Below, in pieces: positions 1-9,093 of a stretch of 64,000 bases of DNA. Numbering within the stretch: position 1 is the first letter of the stretch; every line of letters starts with the position of its first letter. A model generated the notes under the pieces. It had not been told where the DNA came from. It did no database searches and saw only the letters and a list, made by a program, of their open reading frames with translations. The position numbers were made by a program, and so were the translations under genes. Origin of the DNA: Crenothrix sp043729335 (GTDB taxonomy: Bacteria > Pseudomonadota > Gammaproteobacteria > Methylococcales > Methylomonadaceae); NCBI RefSeq assembly GCF_043729335.1, contig NZ_JAYTLQ010000060.1, forward strand, positions 131,384-195,383. The letters are read 5' to 3'.

Positions 1-1765
1 TCAGGTGCCTATGCGTAAAATTACCTTGTCGGATACCCCTGTGCATTTTGGCACAGAGAAAAACCCACCACTCTATGTTTACGATACTTCCGGTGTCTAT
101 ACTGACCCTAATGTGGCTATCGATTTAAAAAAAGGTTTGGGTTCTGTACGTTCCGCGTGGATTTTGGAACGTAATGACACTGAATTGCTGAGTGGCCCCA
201 GTTCTGATTTTGGTCGTCAGCGCTTGGAAGATAAGGCGACAGCGCATCTGCGTTTTGAGCATATCGTCCAGCCGCGTCGTGCTAAATCTGGCCACAACGT
301 ATCGCAAATGCACTACGCGCGGAAAGGCATCATTACCCCAGAAATGGAATATATTGCTATCCGCGAAAACCAAAATATGGAATTGATGCGTGATTTATGG
401 AAAGGTCAGCATCCAGGTCAATCGTTTGGTGCAGCGATTCCTGATGCCATCACCGCTGAATTTGTGCGCGATGAAGTCGCCAGAGGCCGCGCGATTATTC
501 CGGCCAATATCAATCACCCTGAATTAGAACCGATGATTATCGGCCGTAATTTTTTGGTGAAAATTAACGGCAATTTGGGCAATTCTGCGGTAACGTCATC
601 CATTGATGAAGAGGTGGAAAAAATGCTCTGGGGCATACGCTGGGGCGGCGATACCATTATGGATTTGTCGACCGGCAAAAATATCCACGAAACCCGTGAA
701 TGGATCTTGCGTAATTCTCCCGTACCGATTGGTACTGTGCCAATTTATCAGGCATTGGAAAAAGTGAATGGCAAAGCCGAAGAGCTGACCTGGGAAATGT
801 ACCGCGACACTTTAATTGAACAAGCTGAGCAGGGCGTGGATTACTTTACCATCCATGCCGGTGTGCGCTTGCATCATGTGCCATTAACCGCAAAGCGTAT
901 GACCGGTATTGTGTCGCGTGGCGGTTCTATTATGGCGAAATGGTGTTTGGCGCATCATACCGAAAGTTTCTTGTACACGCATTTTGAAGAAATTTGCGAA
1001 ATCATGAAAGCTTATGACGTGTCGTTCTCTTTAGGAGATGGTTTACGCCCGGGTTCTATTTATGATGCCAACGATGCCGCGCAATTCGGTGAATTGGAAA
1101 CGCTGGGAGAATTGACCAAAATCGCCTGGAAGCATGACGTACAAACCATGATTGAAGGCCCTGGCCATGTGCCATTGCACATGATTAAAGTCAACATGGA
1201 AAAGCAGTTGGAAGTGTGTGGTGAAGCACCGTTTTACACATTAGGCCCGCTGACCACCGATATTGCCCCAGGTTACGATCATATTACCTCGGCTATTGGT
1301 GCGGCCAATATTGGTTGGTACGGCTGCGCGATGCTGTGTTATGTCACCCAAAAAGAACATTTGGGCTTGCCTAACAAACAAGATGTCCGTGAAGGTATCG
1401 TGACGTATAAAATTGCTGCCCACGCCGCTGATTTGGCCAAAGGCCATCCTGGCGCACAGGCGCGTGATAACGCGATGTCCAAAGCTCGCTTTGAGTTCCG
1501 TTGGGAAGATCAGTTTAATATCGGTCTGGACCCTGAAAAAGCCCGTGAATTCCATGATGAAACGCTGCCTAAAGATTCAGCCAAAGTAGCGCACTTTTGC
1601 TCTATGTGTGGGCCGCATTTTTGCTCAATGAAAATCAGCCAAGACGTACGGGATTACGCCACTGCAAAAGGCATCGCTGATGAAAATGAAGCGTTGAAGC
1701 TGGGCATGGATGAGAAATCCAAGCAGTTTTTAGAAGAAGGTGCGGATATTTATCATAAAGTCTAA
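1..1765 (+). CDS. thiC: Phosphomethylpyrimidine synthase ThiC (5'-truncated by window edge)
   Basis: Radical-SAM enzyme of thiamine biosynthesis that converts aminoimidazole ribotide to hydroxymethylpyrimidine phosphate in the cytosol. The visible 586 residues align from the family's VPMR segment to the C-terminus, including the conserved blocks RAIIPANINHPE, IGRNFLVKINGN and MIEGPGHVP. The C-terminal 4Fe-4S motif C-x2-C-x4-C (CSMCGPHFC) is intact near residues 532-540 of the visible part. The frame is open to base 2 and family members have about 45-60 more N-terminal residues, so the GTG at base 5 is an internal valine codon and the real start lies upstream. Any TPP riboswitch would also be outside the window. 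A strong terminator follows at 1808-1847. Confidence 0.97.
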   Translation, partial: QVPMRKITLSDTPVHFGTEKNPPLYVYDTSGVYTDPNVAIDLKKGLGSVRSAWILERNDTELLSGPSSDFGRQRLEDKATAHLRFEHIVQPRRAKSGHNVSQMHYARKGIITPEMEYIAIRENQNMELMRDLWKGQHPGQSFGAAIPDAITAEFVRDEVARGRAIIPANINHPELEPMIIGRNFLVKINGNLGNSAVTSSIDEEVEKMLWGIRWGGDTIMDLSTGKNIHETREWILRNSPVPIGTVPIYQALEKVNGKAEELTWEMYRDTLIEQAEQGVDYFTIHAGVRLHHVPLTAKRMTGIVSRGGSIMAKWCLAHHTESFLYTHFEEICEIMKAYDVSFSLGDGLRPGSIYDANDAAQFGELETLGELTKIAWKHDVQTMIEGPGHVPLHMIKVNMEKQLEVCGEAPFYTLGPLTTDIAPGYDHITSAIGAANIGWYGCAMLCYVTQKEHLGLPNKQDVREGIVTYKIAAHAADLAKGHPGAQARDNAMSKARFEFRWEDQFNIGLDPEKAREFHDETLPKDSAKVAHFCSMCGPHFCSMKISQDVRDYATAKGIADENEALKLGMDEKSKQFLEEGADIYHKV

Positions 1766-1807
1766 GGCCAAGGTAACTAGGCCGTTATATTTAAAGTATT
1801 AACCGAC

Positions 1808-1847
1808 AACAGATAGCATCCTGCCTAAACGTGATGCTATCTGTTTT
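1808..1847 (+). terminator. Rho-independent terminator of thiC
   Basis: A perfect 13-bp stem (AACAGATAGCATC, 1808-1820, pairing with 1833-1845) encloses a 12-nt loop and runs into TTTT. It lies 42 bases after the thiC stop codon. Confidence 0.85.
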
Positions 1848-2031
1848 ACCCGTCCAAAAAATCCACCATTTAGCATACGAGCCTTTTGCGAAGGCCCTAT
1901 CGATTACTCCAGTGCCTGCTTTCGAAAAATTCAGTTGTATTTCTTAATGATTTAAATTAGCTATACTTACGTTTTATAGACGTATTTACCATTTAAATAT
2001 ACGCATTTAGTGCTTATTAAGGGAGATTGTA

Positions 2032-2520
2032 ATGAAAAAATTAGTGAATAGTATCGCGGTGGGCGCTTTGTTAGTTGTGACGTTACCCGCAGTGGCGGTG
2101 ACACCCGCAAAGCCTGCAAACCGCGCTGTTAATATCAATATAGGCAGTATTGGCGGTGCACTAGATGGTGCGGCTTTACGCGCTATTCGCCAAGTTGTTG
2201 GCTATGGTATCGCCAGTGGTGCTGTAGATACTTTTACAGTTTACAGCCCGAAGCAAGGTATTGTGCCCATAGAAGGTGGCTTGAGCGCGTGTGCTGAGGC
2301 TGGTTTTAGTGCAAGTCCTGCAAAATTTAATGCTTTTATTCAGGATTTAAAAACCATTAAATCAAAAGTAGGTACATTTTATACTGCTGTGCCAGCGATT
2401 AGCTGCGCTAGTGAAGAACTCATAGCGGTGTGTACTATGGACGTCCAATTGTGTCCGGATGGTTCTGCAGTTGGCCGCAAAGCGCCATCTTGTGCATTTT
2501 CGCCTTGTCCTCAGCCCTAA
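2032..2520 (+). CDS. Small secreted protein with Cys-rich C-terminal motif
   Basis: Function not recognised. The 162-residue product begins with a typical signal peptide (MKK, hydrophobic stretch, probable cleavage after about residue 23, near LPAVA). Its middle part is rich in Gly and Ala. The C-terminal 30 residues carry four cysteines in the pattern C-x6-C-PDGS-x-VGR-x4-C-x4-CP, a small disulfide-rich motif seen at the ends of various secreted bacterial proteins. The start is supported by GGGAGA 6 bases upstream of the ATG. It is flanked by the thiC terminator and its own terminator at 2532-2564, so it is probably monocistronic and exported to the periplasm or outside the cell. Confidence 0.8.
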   Translation: MKKLVNSIAVGALLVVTLPAVAVTPAKPANRAVNINIGSIGGALDGAALRAIRQVVGYGIASGAVDTFTVYSPKQGIVPIEGGLSACAEAGFSASPAKFNAFIQDLKTIKSKVGTFYTAVPAISCASEELIAVCTMDVQLCPDGSAVGRKAPSCAFSPCPQP

Positions 2521-2531
2521 AAATTACAAGT

Positions 2532-2564
2532 AGCCTAGATGGCATCTTCGCAATCTAGGCTTTT
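2532..2564 (+). terminator. Rho-independent terminator after the small secreted protein
   Basis: AGCCTAGAT (2532-2540) pairs with ATCTAGGCT (2553-2561) around a 12-nt loop, followed by a short T run. It begins 12 bases after the stop codon at 2520. Confidence 0.75.
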
Positions 2565-2865
2565 AGGCTATTAAATTACATTCAAAACCTATTCACATGC
2601 CATTCTCAAATGGCTGTTATTCAAACTTGCACAGCCCGTGTTTAATGTTTTTAAAATAAATTCCCCTCATCTGATTTAAATGAGCATCAGTGCTGATTTG
2701 GTTATCATCTCTCCAGTTGTGTTATGTGCCTCACCGTACAGACTGAATTTTGCTGAACAAATACAATCGACTCAGTCAAAAAATAGTAGACAACTATAGG
2801 AAATGGGCCTTAATTTTGTTAGCCATAGTTCTCTATATCAGTTTATCGATAAAGAATAATTGAAC
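2565..2865. other. Intergenic region before glf
   Basis: About 300 bases of AT-rich sequence with no convincing ORF and no recognised repeat. It should hold the promoter of the glf/glycosyltransferase unit, but no clear -35/-10 pair could be assigned. Confidence 0.5.
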
Positions 2866-4002
2866 ATGATAAGTGAGATAAAAGACAATATATTAATCGT
2901 AGGCGCGGGTTTTGCTGGCGCGACCATTGCCCGCGAATTGGCTGACAGCGGCCGCTATAAAGTGCATATCATAGATCAGCGTAATCATATTGCAGGCAAT
3001 GCTTATGATCCCATCAATGAAGCGCTTAAATTAAGGGTTCATCAATACGGGCCGCATATTTTCCATACCAATGACCAGCGTATTTTTGACCATTTGTCAC
3101 GGTTTACGCAATGGATACCTTACCAGCACAAGGTGGAGGCATGGATAGATAAGGCAGGCTATGTGCCTTTACCCATTAACCGAACGACATTAAACACGCT
3201 TTACCATTGCCAACTAAAAGATGAGGCAGACGTTAAAAACTTTCTTGATACCCTTAAATGTCATCATCTGGCTCCTAAAAATGCCCAGGAAATCGCTGAA
3301 AATATCTACGGTGCGGAATTAACCCAATTGTTTTTTGGGCGCTATACCCAAAAAATGTGGTCGCTGAAGTTAAGCGAATTACCCACTGAGGTATTGGCGC
3401 GACTGCCGGTACGTTATGATGACAATCCCCATTATTTTAACGATGCCATACAAGCCATGCCAGCACAGGGTTACCTTCATTTATTTGAAAACATGCTGGA
3501 TCATCCTGATATTTCGGTGAGCCTTTCTTGTACTTTTGAAAAAACCATGGAAAAAAATTACCAGCATATTTTTAATTCCATGCCTATCGATGTATATTTT
3601 GATGAAAAATATGGTGCCTTGCCTTACCGTTCCATACAATTTGTGCATGAAAGACTACAGGAGCATTACCAGCCCGTTCCGACGGTCAATTTTACCGATG
3701 AAGGCATGTATACGCGGCAGACGGATTGGCGTCTCTACCCGGGGTGTGACCTTGGGAAACGGAGCGAAATATTGATCACTAAAGAAATTCCTTGCAGTTA
3801 CGAAGACAATAATTTTGAACGCTACTATCCGGTTAAAACCGTTGCGGGCGAACCGCAGAAAATATACAAACGCTACCGTGGCGAGGCCGAAAAATTAAAC
3901 CATATGACGTTTATAGGCCGATGCGGACAGTATATTTATTATGATATGCATCAAGTGGTGGCAAACAGCTTAAAAATAGCCCGAAATTTTTTGGTAAGCT
4001 AG
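2866..4002 (+). CDS. glf: UDP-galactopyranose mutase
   Basis: Flavoenzyme that interconverts UDP-galactopyranose and UDP-galactofuranose, giving the Galf donor for surface glycans. An FAD-binding Rossmann motif (VGAGFAGATIARELA) sits at about residues 12-26. The family landmarks GNAYD, YGPHIFHTN, the KMWSL-x7-VLARLPVR segment, and the C-terminal FIGRCGQYIYYDMHQV with its redox-site neighbourhood are all present. The length of 378 aa fits the family (E. coli Glf is about 367). The open frame extends to a TTG at 2860, but the ATG at 2866 is the more natural start. It is followed 36 bases later by a GT2 glycosyltransferase, which may use the product. Confidence 0.95.
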   Translation: MISEIKDNILIVGAGFAGATIARELADSGRYKVHIIDQRNHIAGNAYDPINEALKLRVHQYGPHIFHTNDQRIFDHLSRFTQWIPYQHKVEAWIDKAGYVPLPINRTTLNTLYHCQLKDEADVKNFLDTLKCHHLAPKNAQEIAENIYGAELTQLFFGRYTQKMWSLKLSELPTEVLARLPVRYDDNPHYFNDAIQAMPAQGYLHLFENMLDHPDISVSLSCTFEKTMEKNYQHIFNSMPIDVYFDEKYGALPYRSIQFVHERLQEHYQPVPTVNFTDEGMYTRQTDWRLYPGCDLGKRSEILITKEIPCSYEDNNFERYYPVKTVAGEPQKIYKRYRGEAEKLNHMTFIGRCGQYIYYDMHQVVANSLKIARNFLVS

Positions 4003-4038
4003 CCGTTTAATATCAAAGCAATATTAATCTTTTTTAAT

Positions 4039-5181
4039 ATGGATGATCCTGCCGCGGTTTTTTCAAGTTTTAAGCTCTCCAAAAGCTGCCAAACGTCCGT
4101 TGTCATTCCGGTCCGGAATGAATCTGAACATATTTTAAAAACCCTTACGGCCTTTGCCCGGCAAGTTGACCGGCATAAAAATCCCCTGGATCCTGAAAGC
4201 TTCGAGATACTGATGCTGGCGAATAATTGCACGGATGATTCTGTCGATATTATCAAAAAATTTCAGCAAGAAAATCTAACGCTGCCGCTTTACTTGGCTG
4301 AAATGGAGTTATCGGCTGAAGACGCCAACATAGGCTTCGTAAGACGATTGTTAATGAATGCCGCTTTCCATCGCCTCCGTAACAGCCCATTTGGCGATGG
4401 CGTGATGATGACCACCGACAGCGATACCGTTGTTGCCGACGATTGGATAGTTTCAAATTTAACAGAAATTAAAGCCGGTGCCGATGCGGTCGGCGGACGT
4501 ATTATTATTGATAAGGCCGAATTAAAAAAAATGAACCGCTTGTGCCGGGAAATTCATTTAAAAGATGAGGAATATCGGCTTTTAATGGCAGAGATTGAAA
4601 CCTTAATAGATGACTTGCCTTTTGACCATGCGCCACGTCACCACCAGCATTTTAACGGCAGCTTTGCAGTGACGACTCAAGCTTTTGAACAAGCCGGCGG
4701 CATTCCGGAAGTTAAATTCCTTGAAGACTGTGCTTTTTTTGATCGTTTGCAAAAAATGGATGCCAAGGTTCGCCACAGCCCGTTAGTGAAGGTCTATACC
4801 TCAGCGAGGCAAAACGGCCGCTGCGAAGTTGGATTGTCGTTTCAGATCAACTTATGGAAAACCCTAAGGCAAAGCGGTGAAGAGATTTTGGTGGAATCGG
4901 CACAATCCATTGTCAATCGGTTAAACGTTCAAAAAGAGTTAAGAACACTATGGCGCAGGTTTTGGGATGAAAACCCGATAGCTTTAAGCGCCGTACAAAA
5001 GGTTGCCAGCCAAATTTTAATTTCCGACCAATTCATACTCTATCAACTTGAAAAAAAACAACCTTTTGGTCTTTTTTACAGTGAAATTATTCAAGGGCAA
5101 GGTCTAAAGCCATTGCCTTTGGTATGCCTTAACCAAGCATTACAAGACCTTAGAATAGCAATAAAAAAAAGGCGCGGTTAA
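4039..5181 (+). CDS. Family 2 glycosyltransferase
   Basis: GT-A fold inverting glycosyltransferase. N-terminal TSVVIPVRNE is the nucleotide-binding strand, and a DSD motif (TTDSDTVV, about residue 128) is the metal-binding DxD. A FLEDCAFFDRL block resembles the catalytic ED acid/base region. No membrane segment is evident, so it is probably cytosolic. It lies 36 bases behind glf and likely forms a transcription unit with it. It runs convergently with, and overlaps by 4 bases, the methyltransferase gene on the other strand. The acceptor is unknown. The neighbouring methyltransferase, PIG-L deacetylase and ACAD-like genes suggest an N-acylated sugar or glycolipid, which is inference. Confidence 0.85.
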   Translation: MDDPAAVFSSFKLSKSCQTSVVIPVRNESEHILKTLTAFARQVDRHKNPLDPESFEILMLANNCTDDSVDIIKKFQQENLTLPLYLAEMELSAEDANIGFVRRLLMNAAFHRLRNSPFGDGVMMTTDSDTVVADDWIVSNLTEIKAGADAVGGRIIIDKAELKKMNRLCREIHLKDEEYRLLMAEIETLIDDLPFDHAPRHHQHFNGSFAVTTQAFEQAGGIPEVKFLEDCAFFDRLQKMDAKVRHSPLVKVYTSARQNGRCEVGLSFQINLWKTLRQSGEEILVESAQSIVNRLNVQKELRTLWRRFWDENPIALSAVQKVASQILISDQFILYQLEKKQPFGLFYSEIIQGQGLKPLPLVCLNQALQDLRIAIKKRRG

Positions 5182-5762
5182 TATTTCTCCCAAATATCAA
5201 TCCGATAATGTTCATTTTCGGTTTTATGCCGGTTTAGCATTTTTCCCGTAATCAGTTGGGCAAAGGCATCATGCACTTCATCGCCGGTTTGTGGAAAGTC
5301 GTGCACGACCGGAAGCCAATGCACCAAGGCAATCTGGCCCTGGTCTTTCAACTGTAAATAGGCTTTTTCGATGGTGAGTTGCCAATCTTCTGCCGTGAAG
5401 AAATAACCTACTTCGGAAATGACTATCAAATCAAATTTTTCCAGCGGAAACGCTTGCGGCACGTTCATTTTCTGGAAACGCACCTGCGGCAGATAACTGC
5501 ATCTTTTTTTGGCTTGCGCCAAGGCTTTGTCCGATACATCCACCGCTAAAAGCCGGGCACATTTTGCGGCCAGCTTTTCGGTAAACACGCCAATTGAACA
5601 GCCAATTTCAAAGGCATTATTATAATGGGCAGAGGGCAGGGCATTGAGTGTGGTGGTATATTTTTGGGCTTCATACTGGCTTTCGGTAAAATTCCATGGG
5701 TCGTCATTTGCCGAATAAATATCATCAAAGTAATGGTCAGCTAAAGTGTGTTTTAGGGTCAT
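5178..5762 (-). CDS. NodS-like SAM-dependent methyltransferase
   Basis: Class I methyltransferase of 194 aa. SAM-binding motif I is AFEIGCSIGVFTEKLA (about residues 50-65), followed by an acidic motif II (LLAVDVSD) and a motif IV-like stretch (FDLIVISEVGYFF). The N-terminal YFDDIYSANDDPWNF is typical of the NodS/NodS-like family, which N-methylates deacetylated aminosugars in Nod factor synthesis. The PIG-L deacetylase ends one base upstream on the same strand (their stop and start overlap at 5762). The pair could therefore deacetylate and then N-methylate an aminosugar, but this is inference. The substrate cannot be read from the sequence. Confidence 0.85.
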   Translation of the reverse strand: MTLKHTLADHYFDDIYSANDDPWNFTESQYEAQKYTTTLNALPSAHYNNAFEIGCSIGVFTEKLAAKCARLLAVDVSDKALAQAKKRCSYLPQVRFQKMNVPQAFPLEKFDLIVISEVGYFFTAEDWQLTIEKAYLQLKDQGQIALVHWLPVVHDFPQTGDEVHDAFAQLITGKMLNRHKTENEHYRIDIWEKY

Positions 5763-6499
5763 TAAGCGTTATTCAAAAAAAAAATTTCATAAGGGACTGC
5801 AAAACATTGCAACACATTGGGCGGGATGCGGAAACCCGCTGGATCATCGTCAATTAAATCAGTGATTTGTGAGGCATGGGCAATGATGGCTTGTTGCTTG
5901 GTTTTTAACACTGTCGTAATATCCAACCTAAACGCAGACACTTCCGATTTTAAGGGAGCATCAACAGGATTTTCAGTTGGGTAAAGCCAAATCGGATATT
6001 CAAACACAGTATGCTTTTTATTTTTAGCGGCTGCGATCAGTTCAAATGCCGCGCGGTGATCCGGATGCGGGTCGCGGCGCCACGGCACAAAAATAGATTG
6101 CGGCTTTACCGATGTCAGCAACTGTTTAACTCGCTTGGTTGCCTGCAAGAAGTTTTCTGAACTGCTAGTGGGTACTTGTCGGTCTGGAAACCGAAAAAAG
6201 CTAACGTTTTCTTGGGCTACGCCCAGCAAAGCCGCTGCTTTAAGCAATTCAGTTTCACGTAATGCCTGTAGTTTTTGCGGCGGAAATTTTTTGGAATTGG
6301 GATGTGATTGTGTGCCGTCGGATAACACTAAAATCGACACCGGCTGCTCATATTTGCGCAGCAGTGCTATCACGCCGCCACATCCCAAGCTTTCATCATC
6401 CGGGTGCGGGGCGACGATTAATGTGCTGCCAAAACAATTGACGAGATGCTCAGGTTTGAGGGGGATATTGTCAAGCTCAGTAAACGTTAACGCGTCCAT
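5762..6499 (-). CDS. PIG-L family deacetylase (LmbE-like)
   Basis: Zinc-dependent N-acetylglucosaminyl deacetylase superfamily. The metal-binding motif PHPDDESLGCGG is at about residues 31-42, and the second zinc histidine motif HPDH is in RRDPHPDHRAA near residue 148. The length of 245 aa is normal. The gene overlaps the upstream ACAD-like gene by 13 bases and the downstream methyltransferase by one base, so all three are probably translationally coupled. Family members remove acetyl groups from GlcNAc-type sugars in lipid- or mycothiol-type intermediates. Here the substrate is probably a glycan or glycolipid made with the adjacent GT2 enzyme. Confidence 0.9.
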   Translation of the reverse strand: MDALTFTELDNIPLKPEHLVNCFGSTLIVAPHPDDESLGCGGVIALLRKYEQPVSILVLSDGTQSHPNSKKFPPQKLQALRETELLKAAALLGVAQENVSFFRFPDRQVPTSSSENFLQATKRVKQLLTSVKPQSIFVPWRRDPHPDHRAAFELIAAAKNKKHTVFEYPIWLYPTENPVDAPLKSEVSAFRLDITTVLKTKQQAIIAHASQITDLIDDDPAGFRIPPNVLQCFAVPYEIFFLNNA

Positions 6500-7674
6500 A
6501 AGCTATCAACCCCTAGTTCAGACTGCAAAACATACTGTCCGACCTCTGCAAGCGCGGCATCCGGGGCGGGTTGCCTTAGGTAAATAGTCAGATCCCGAAT
6601 AATGCGCCCAAAATGAAACGGGTGGTTTAAGCCTCGTGCGCCCACGGATTTTTCAGTTAAGCTCATGACCTTAATGCAAATATTTTCAATTTCGGTACGC
6701 ATCATATTAGCATAGGCTAAATAAATATCGCTTTGGATAGCTGAAGGGTTATCCATAAAATCATCCATTTTTTCAGCCGCTGATTTAAGCCACAAATTGC
6801 CGGTTTCAATTAATATCGCCATCTCGCCTAAGCGCATTTTTTGATAAGGATCGTCTATGCGCTTAAGCATTTGTAAGTATTGGCGGGTTTGCTCAAAAAG
6901 TGCGACCGCCGCACCCAATTGGACAGCAGAAAAACGCACCGCACCACCAGAAAACCATGGCTGGCGATAATAATCGCCAGGGGAGCCGATAAGCTGTTTC
7001 TGGTCAATTTCAATACCGGTGAAATCTACCTTAAAGGATCGTGTGGCGCGCATGCCCATTGGGTTCCACCACGACGCATCGGTTTTAAGCTGAGTGGCAG
7101 TGAGCGGTACAATACACATCTGCCAACCCCCGTCGGGAAGCGCGGCGGTAACTAAGGGGTGGGTGACAAAATTAACCCCGCTCGCAAAGATTTTGCAGCC
7201 CTGCAACCGATATTTCCCATTTTTAAGGGGTAATAGCGTAACACCGTCAGCGGCTTGCGTGTTCCAAACCCCTGATAGACCACCATGGCTAACTTCAGCG
7301 GCAAGCCATTTTATGTGTTCATCAGAACCAAAAAGGTTTGTTAAAAGCAAGGCGTTTACATGGCCTTCGTAAATTCTGCCCATCACCAAGTTGCCGCGGC
7401 CAAGCTGCTTTAATATAAGCAAAAGTGCCTCATTGTTACCGAATTCCAAACCCAGTCCTATGCCGTTATATTGCTTTGGCAAGGCAGCCGTTAATAAATG
7501 CTGCTCAGTGATTTTCCGGAGCGTTTCGATGGGAAATTTTTCTATGCTATCGGTTGCCGCAGCTTCATCAAAAGCATCATCGGCTATTTTTTGGGCAGAA
7601 CCCAGCAGCGCTTTTAACGAAAGCTTTTTAGATTTTTTTTCAGCACTGACAATTTTTGTTTTATCCGGCTGCAT
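6487..7674 (-). CDS. Acyl-CoA dehydrogenase-like flavoprotein
   Basis: Shows the ACAD fold: a helical N-terminus, the FAD/substrate strand region MGMRATRSFKVDFTG (about residues 205-220), and a C-terminal helical bundle with GARGLNHPFHFGRIIRDL. Length 395 aa. In typical acyl-CoA dehydrogenases the C-terminal region carries the catalytic Glu in a YEGT-like motif. Here the corresponding stretch reads YLRQPAPDAALAEVG, so classical dehydrogenation may not be its job; the group also contains flavin monooxygenases and non-canonical members. It is the first gene of a tight operon with the PIG-L deacetylase and the NodS-like methyltransferase, which suggests a role in a modified glycolipid rather than fatty acid catabolism. 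Confidence 0.8.
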   Translation of the reverse strand: MQPDKTKIVSAEKKSKKLSLKALLGSAQKIADDAFDEAAATDSIEKFPIETLRKITEQHLLTAALPKQYNGIGLGLEFGNNEALLLILKQLGRGNLVMGRIYEGHVNALLLTNLFGSDEHIKWLAAEVSHGGLSGVWNTQAADGVTLLPLKNGKYRLQGCKIFASGVNFVTHPLVTAALPDGGWQMCIVPLTATQLKTDASWWNPMGMRATRSFKVDFTGIEIDQKQLIGSPGDYYRQPWFSGGAVRFSAVQLGAAVALFEQTRQYLQMLKRIDDPYQKMRLGEMAILIETGNLWLKSAAEKMDDFMDNPSAIQSDIYLAYANMMRTEIENICIKVMSLTEKSVGARGLNHPFHFGRIIRDLTIYLRQPAPDAALAEVGQYVLQSELGVDSLWTR

Positions 7675-7706
7675 GTTTAATGCGCTAGCTTAAAAGTAGT
7701 CATAGA

Positions 7707-8795
7707 TTAATCCTCCACCAAAAAGGCATCCGCCAACGGTTGATACAATTCGCGATTGCCGGCATCGTCGGCATAATCCCACAAACCGTTGTGACAATGC
7801 CGATTATCGTCCCAACCTGGGTGATTGACAATCGGATAAAGACAAAGTCCTTGAATAGGCACGTTATGCGATTGGGCAATTTTTGCCTGTTTTCTCATAT
7901 ATAAAAACCATTCAGGCCGCGCTTCATTTTCAATGCCGGTTTCCGCAATAAAAAGTGGTCGTTGGTAACGCTTATAAATAGATTCAAGTATTTCGTGAAA
8001 AGGCTGATAATTTTTATGATGCCGATAAATTCTACGTCCGCTAGGGTGGCGCCATTGATTATTAAAATAATAATTAATACCGATAATATCAAGATATTCG
8101 GGCATTCCGCCCAGTTCAGGTGCGAGTTTTCCGGTTAACATATCAAACACCTGGAACTGGCTTTCATGGTAATGTGCCGCGTCAATAATAGCCCGCTTAT
8201 TGTTAGGTGAAGGCTCAATACGCACTGCGGGATCTGTTTGCACAAATCGCGTATCCGGGTATCGTTCACGAATGGCTTGGGTAGCCAAAATAGTTGCTTG
8301 AACCAGTTGGCGCTTCATTTCAAAACCGCGCCCCTTAGCAAAGGGATAGAACCCGCCCACGTCGCCTGCAATCCAAGAGAAAAATGATATTTCATTAGCC
8401 AGACAAATAATCAGCGGTTGGTTAATTTGATTTTTTAAAAATTGCGCAGTGGCTAAAGAAAACGCCACAAAGCGCTCGATAAATTCAGGTAAAAATATAT
8501 TAATATCATCAGGATAGCCATAATGAAAAACATCCCAAATGATTTGAACGCCGGTTTTTTCTACCGCTTTTGCTTGGTTAATAAGGCTTGAAAAATCATA
8601 CATAAACGGTGATTTTTCAATTAAATGCCAGCGTACGCCGTCGCGGGCAGTTTTTATACCCACATCTAAAAGTCTAAGATAATCCTGTTCCGCGAATTCA
8701 TCATGACGACTGCCTTTAATGACATCAATGCGCCATTTTTTATAGTTATAGTGCGTCGAACATTCAAAACCGCCCATTAAATAACTCTTAAACAT
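7707..8795 (-). CDS. Glycoside hydrolase-like (clan A, GH1-like) protein
   Basis: TIM-barrel glycosidase-like protein of 362 aa. A catalytic acid/base candidate is Glu in CLANEISFFSWIAG (NE motif, strand 4), and a nucleophile candidate is Glu in LFIAETGIENEARPEW (ETG motif, strand 7); this arrangement is typical of clan GH-A enzymes. No signal peptide is visible, so it is probably cytosolic. It ends 32 bases before the ACAD-like gene and is likely the first gene of the minus-strand operon. It may trim or transglycosylate the sugar made by this cluster. The exact GH family could not be fixed. Confidence 0.75.
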   Translation of the reverse strand: MFKSYLMGGFECSTHYNYKKWRIDVIKGSRHDEFAEQDYLRLLDVGIKTARDGVRWHLIEKSPFMYDFSSLINQAKAVEKTGVQIIWDVFHYGYPDDINIFLPEFIERFVAFSLATAQFLKNQINQPLIICLANEISFFSWIAGDVGGFYPFAKGRGFEMKRQLVQATILATQAIRERYPDTRFVQTDPAVRIEPSPNNKRAIIDAAHYHESQFQVFDMLTGKLAPELGGMPEYLDIIGINYYFNNQWRHPSGRRIYRHHKNYQPFHEILESIYKRYQRPLFIAETGIENEARPEWFLYMRKQAKIAQSHNVPIQGLCLYPIVNHPGWDDNRHCHNGLWDYADDAGNRELYQPLADAFLVED

Positions 8796-9093
8796 AATCA
8801 GTTTTTAACTCATGATTGTTATTAATATTAATTATTAATGACTGTAAATTTAGGATAATTTTTTAATAAATATATACAAGTAAACTAAATTAATATAGTG
8901 AAGCGCCATTGTAATAATGGTATTAAAAAAATAAAAAATAATCAACTAATATTTTTTATTGAGATACGTAATAACTATATTTAACTTATGTTAGATACCG
9001 TACAGATAAAAAAAAATTAAAGCTATATGGTTTAACTATATTAATCACTATATTTTATTACTACTAACTTTAATGAACGCAGGAGCAATGTCA
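8796..9093. other. AT-rich divergent intergenic region
   Basis: About 300 bases of very AT-rich DNA between the divergent glycosidase-like gene and the TuaH-like glycosyltransferase. It should carry both promoters. No gene, clear operator or repeat was recognised. Confidence 0.5.

Noticed and set aside
5..7. GTG at base 5 as a thiC start codon
   Set aside because: It corresponds to an internal valine of ThiC (VPMR block), and the frame continues to the left edge.
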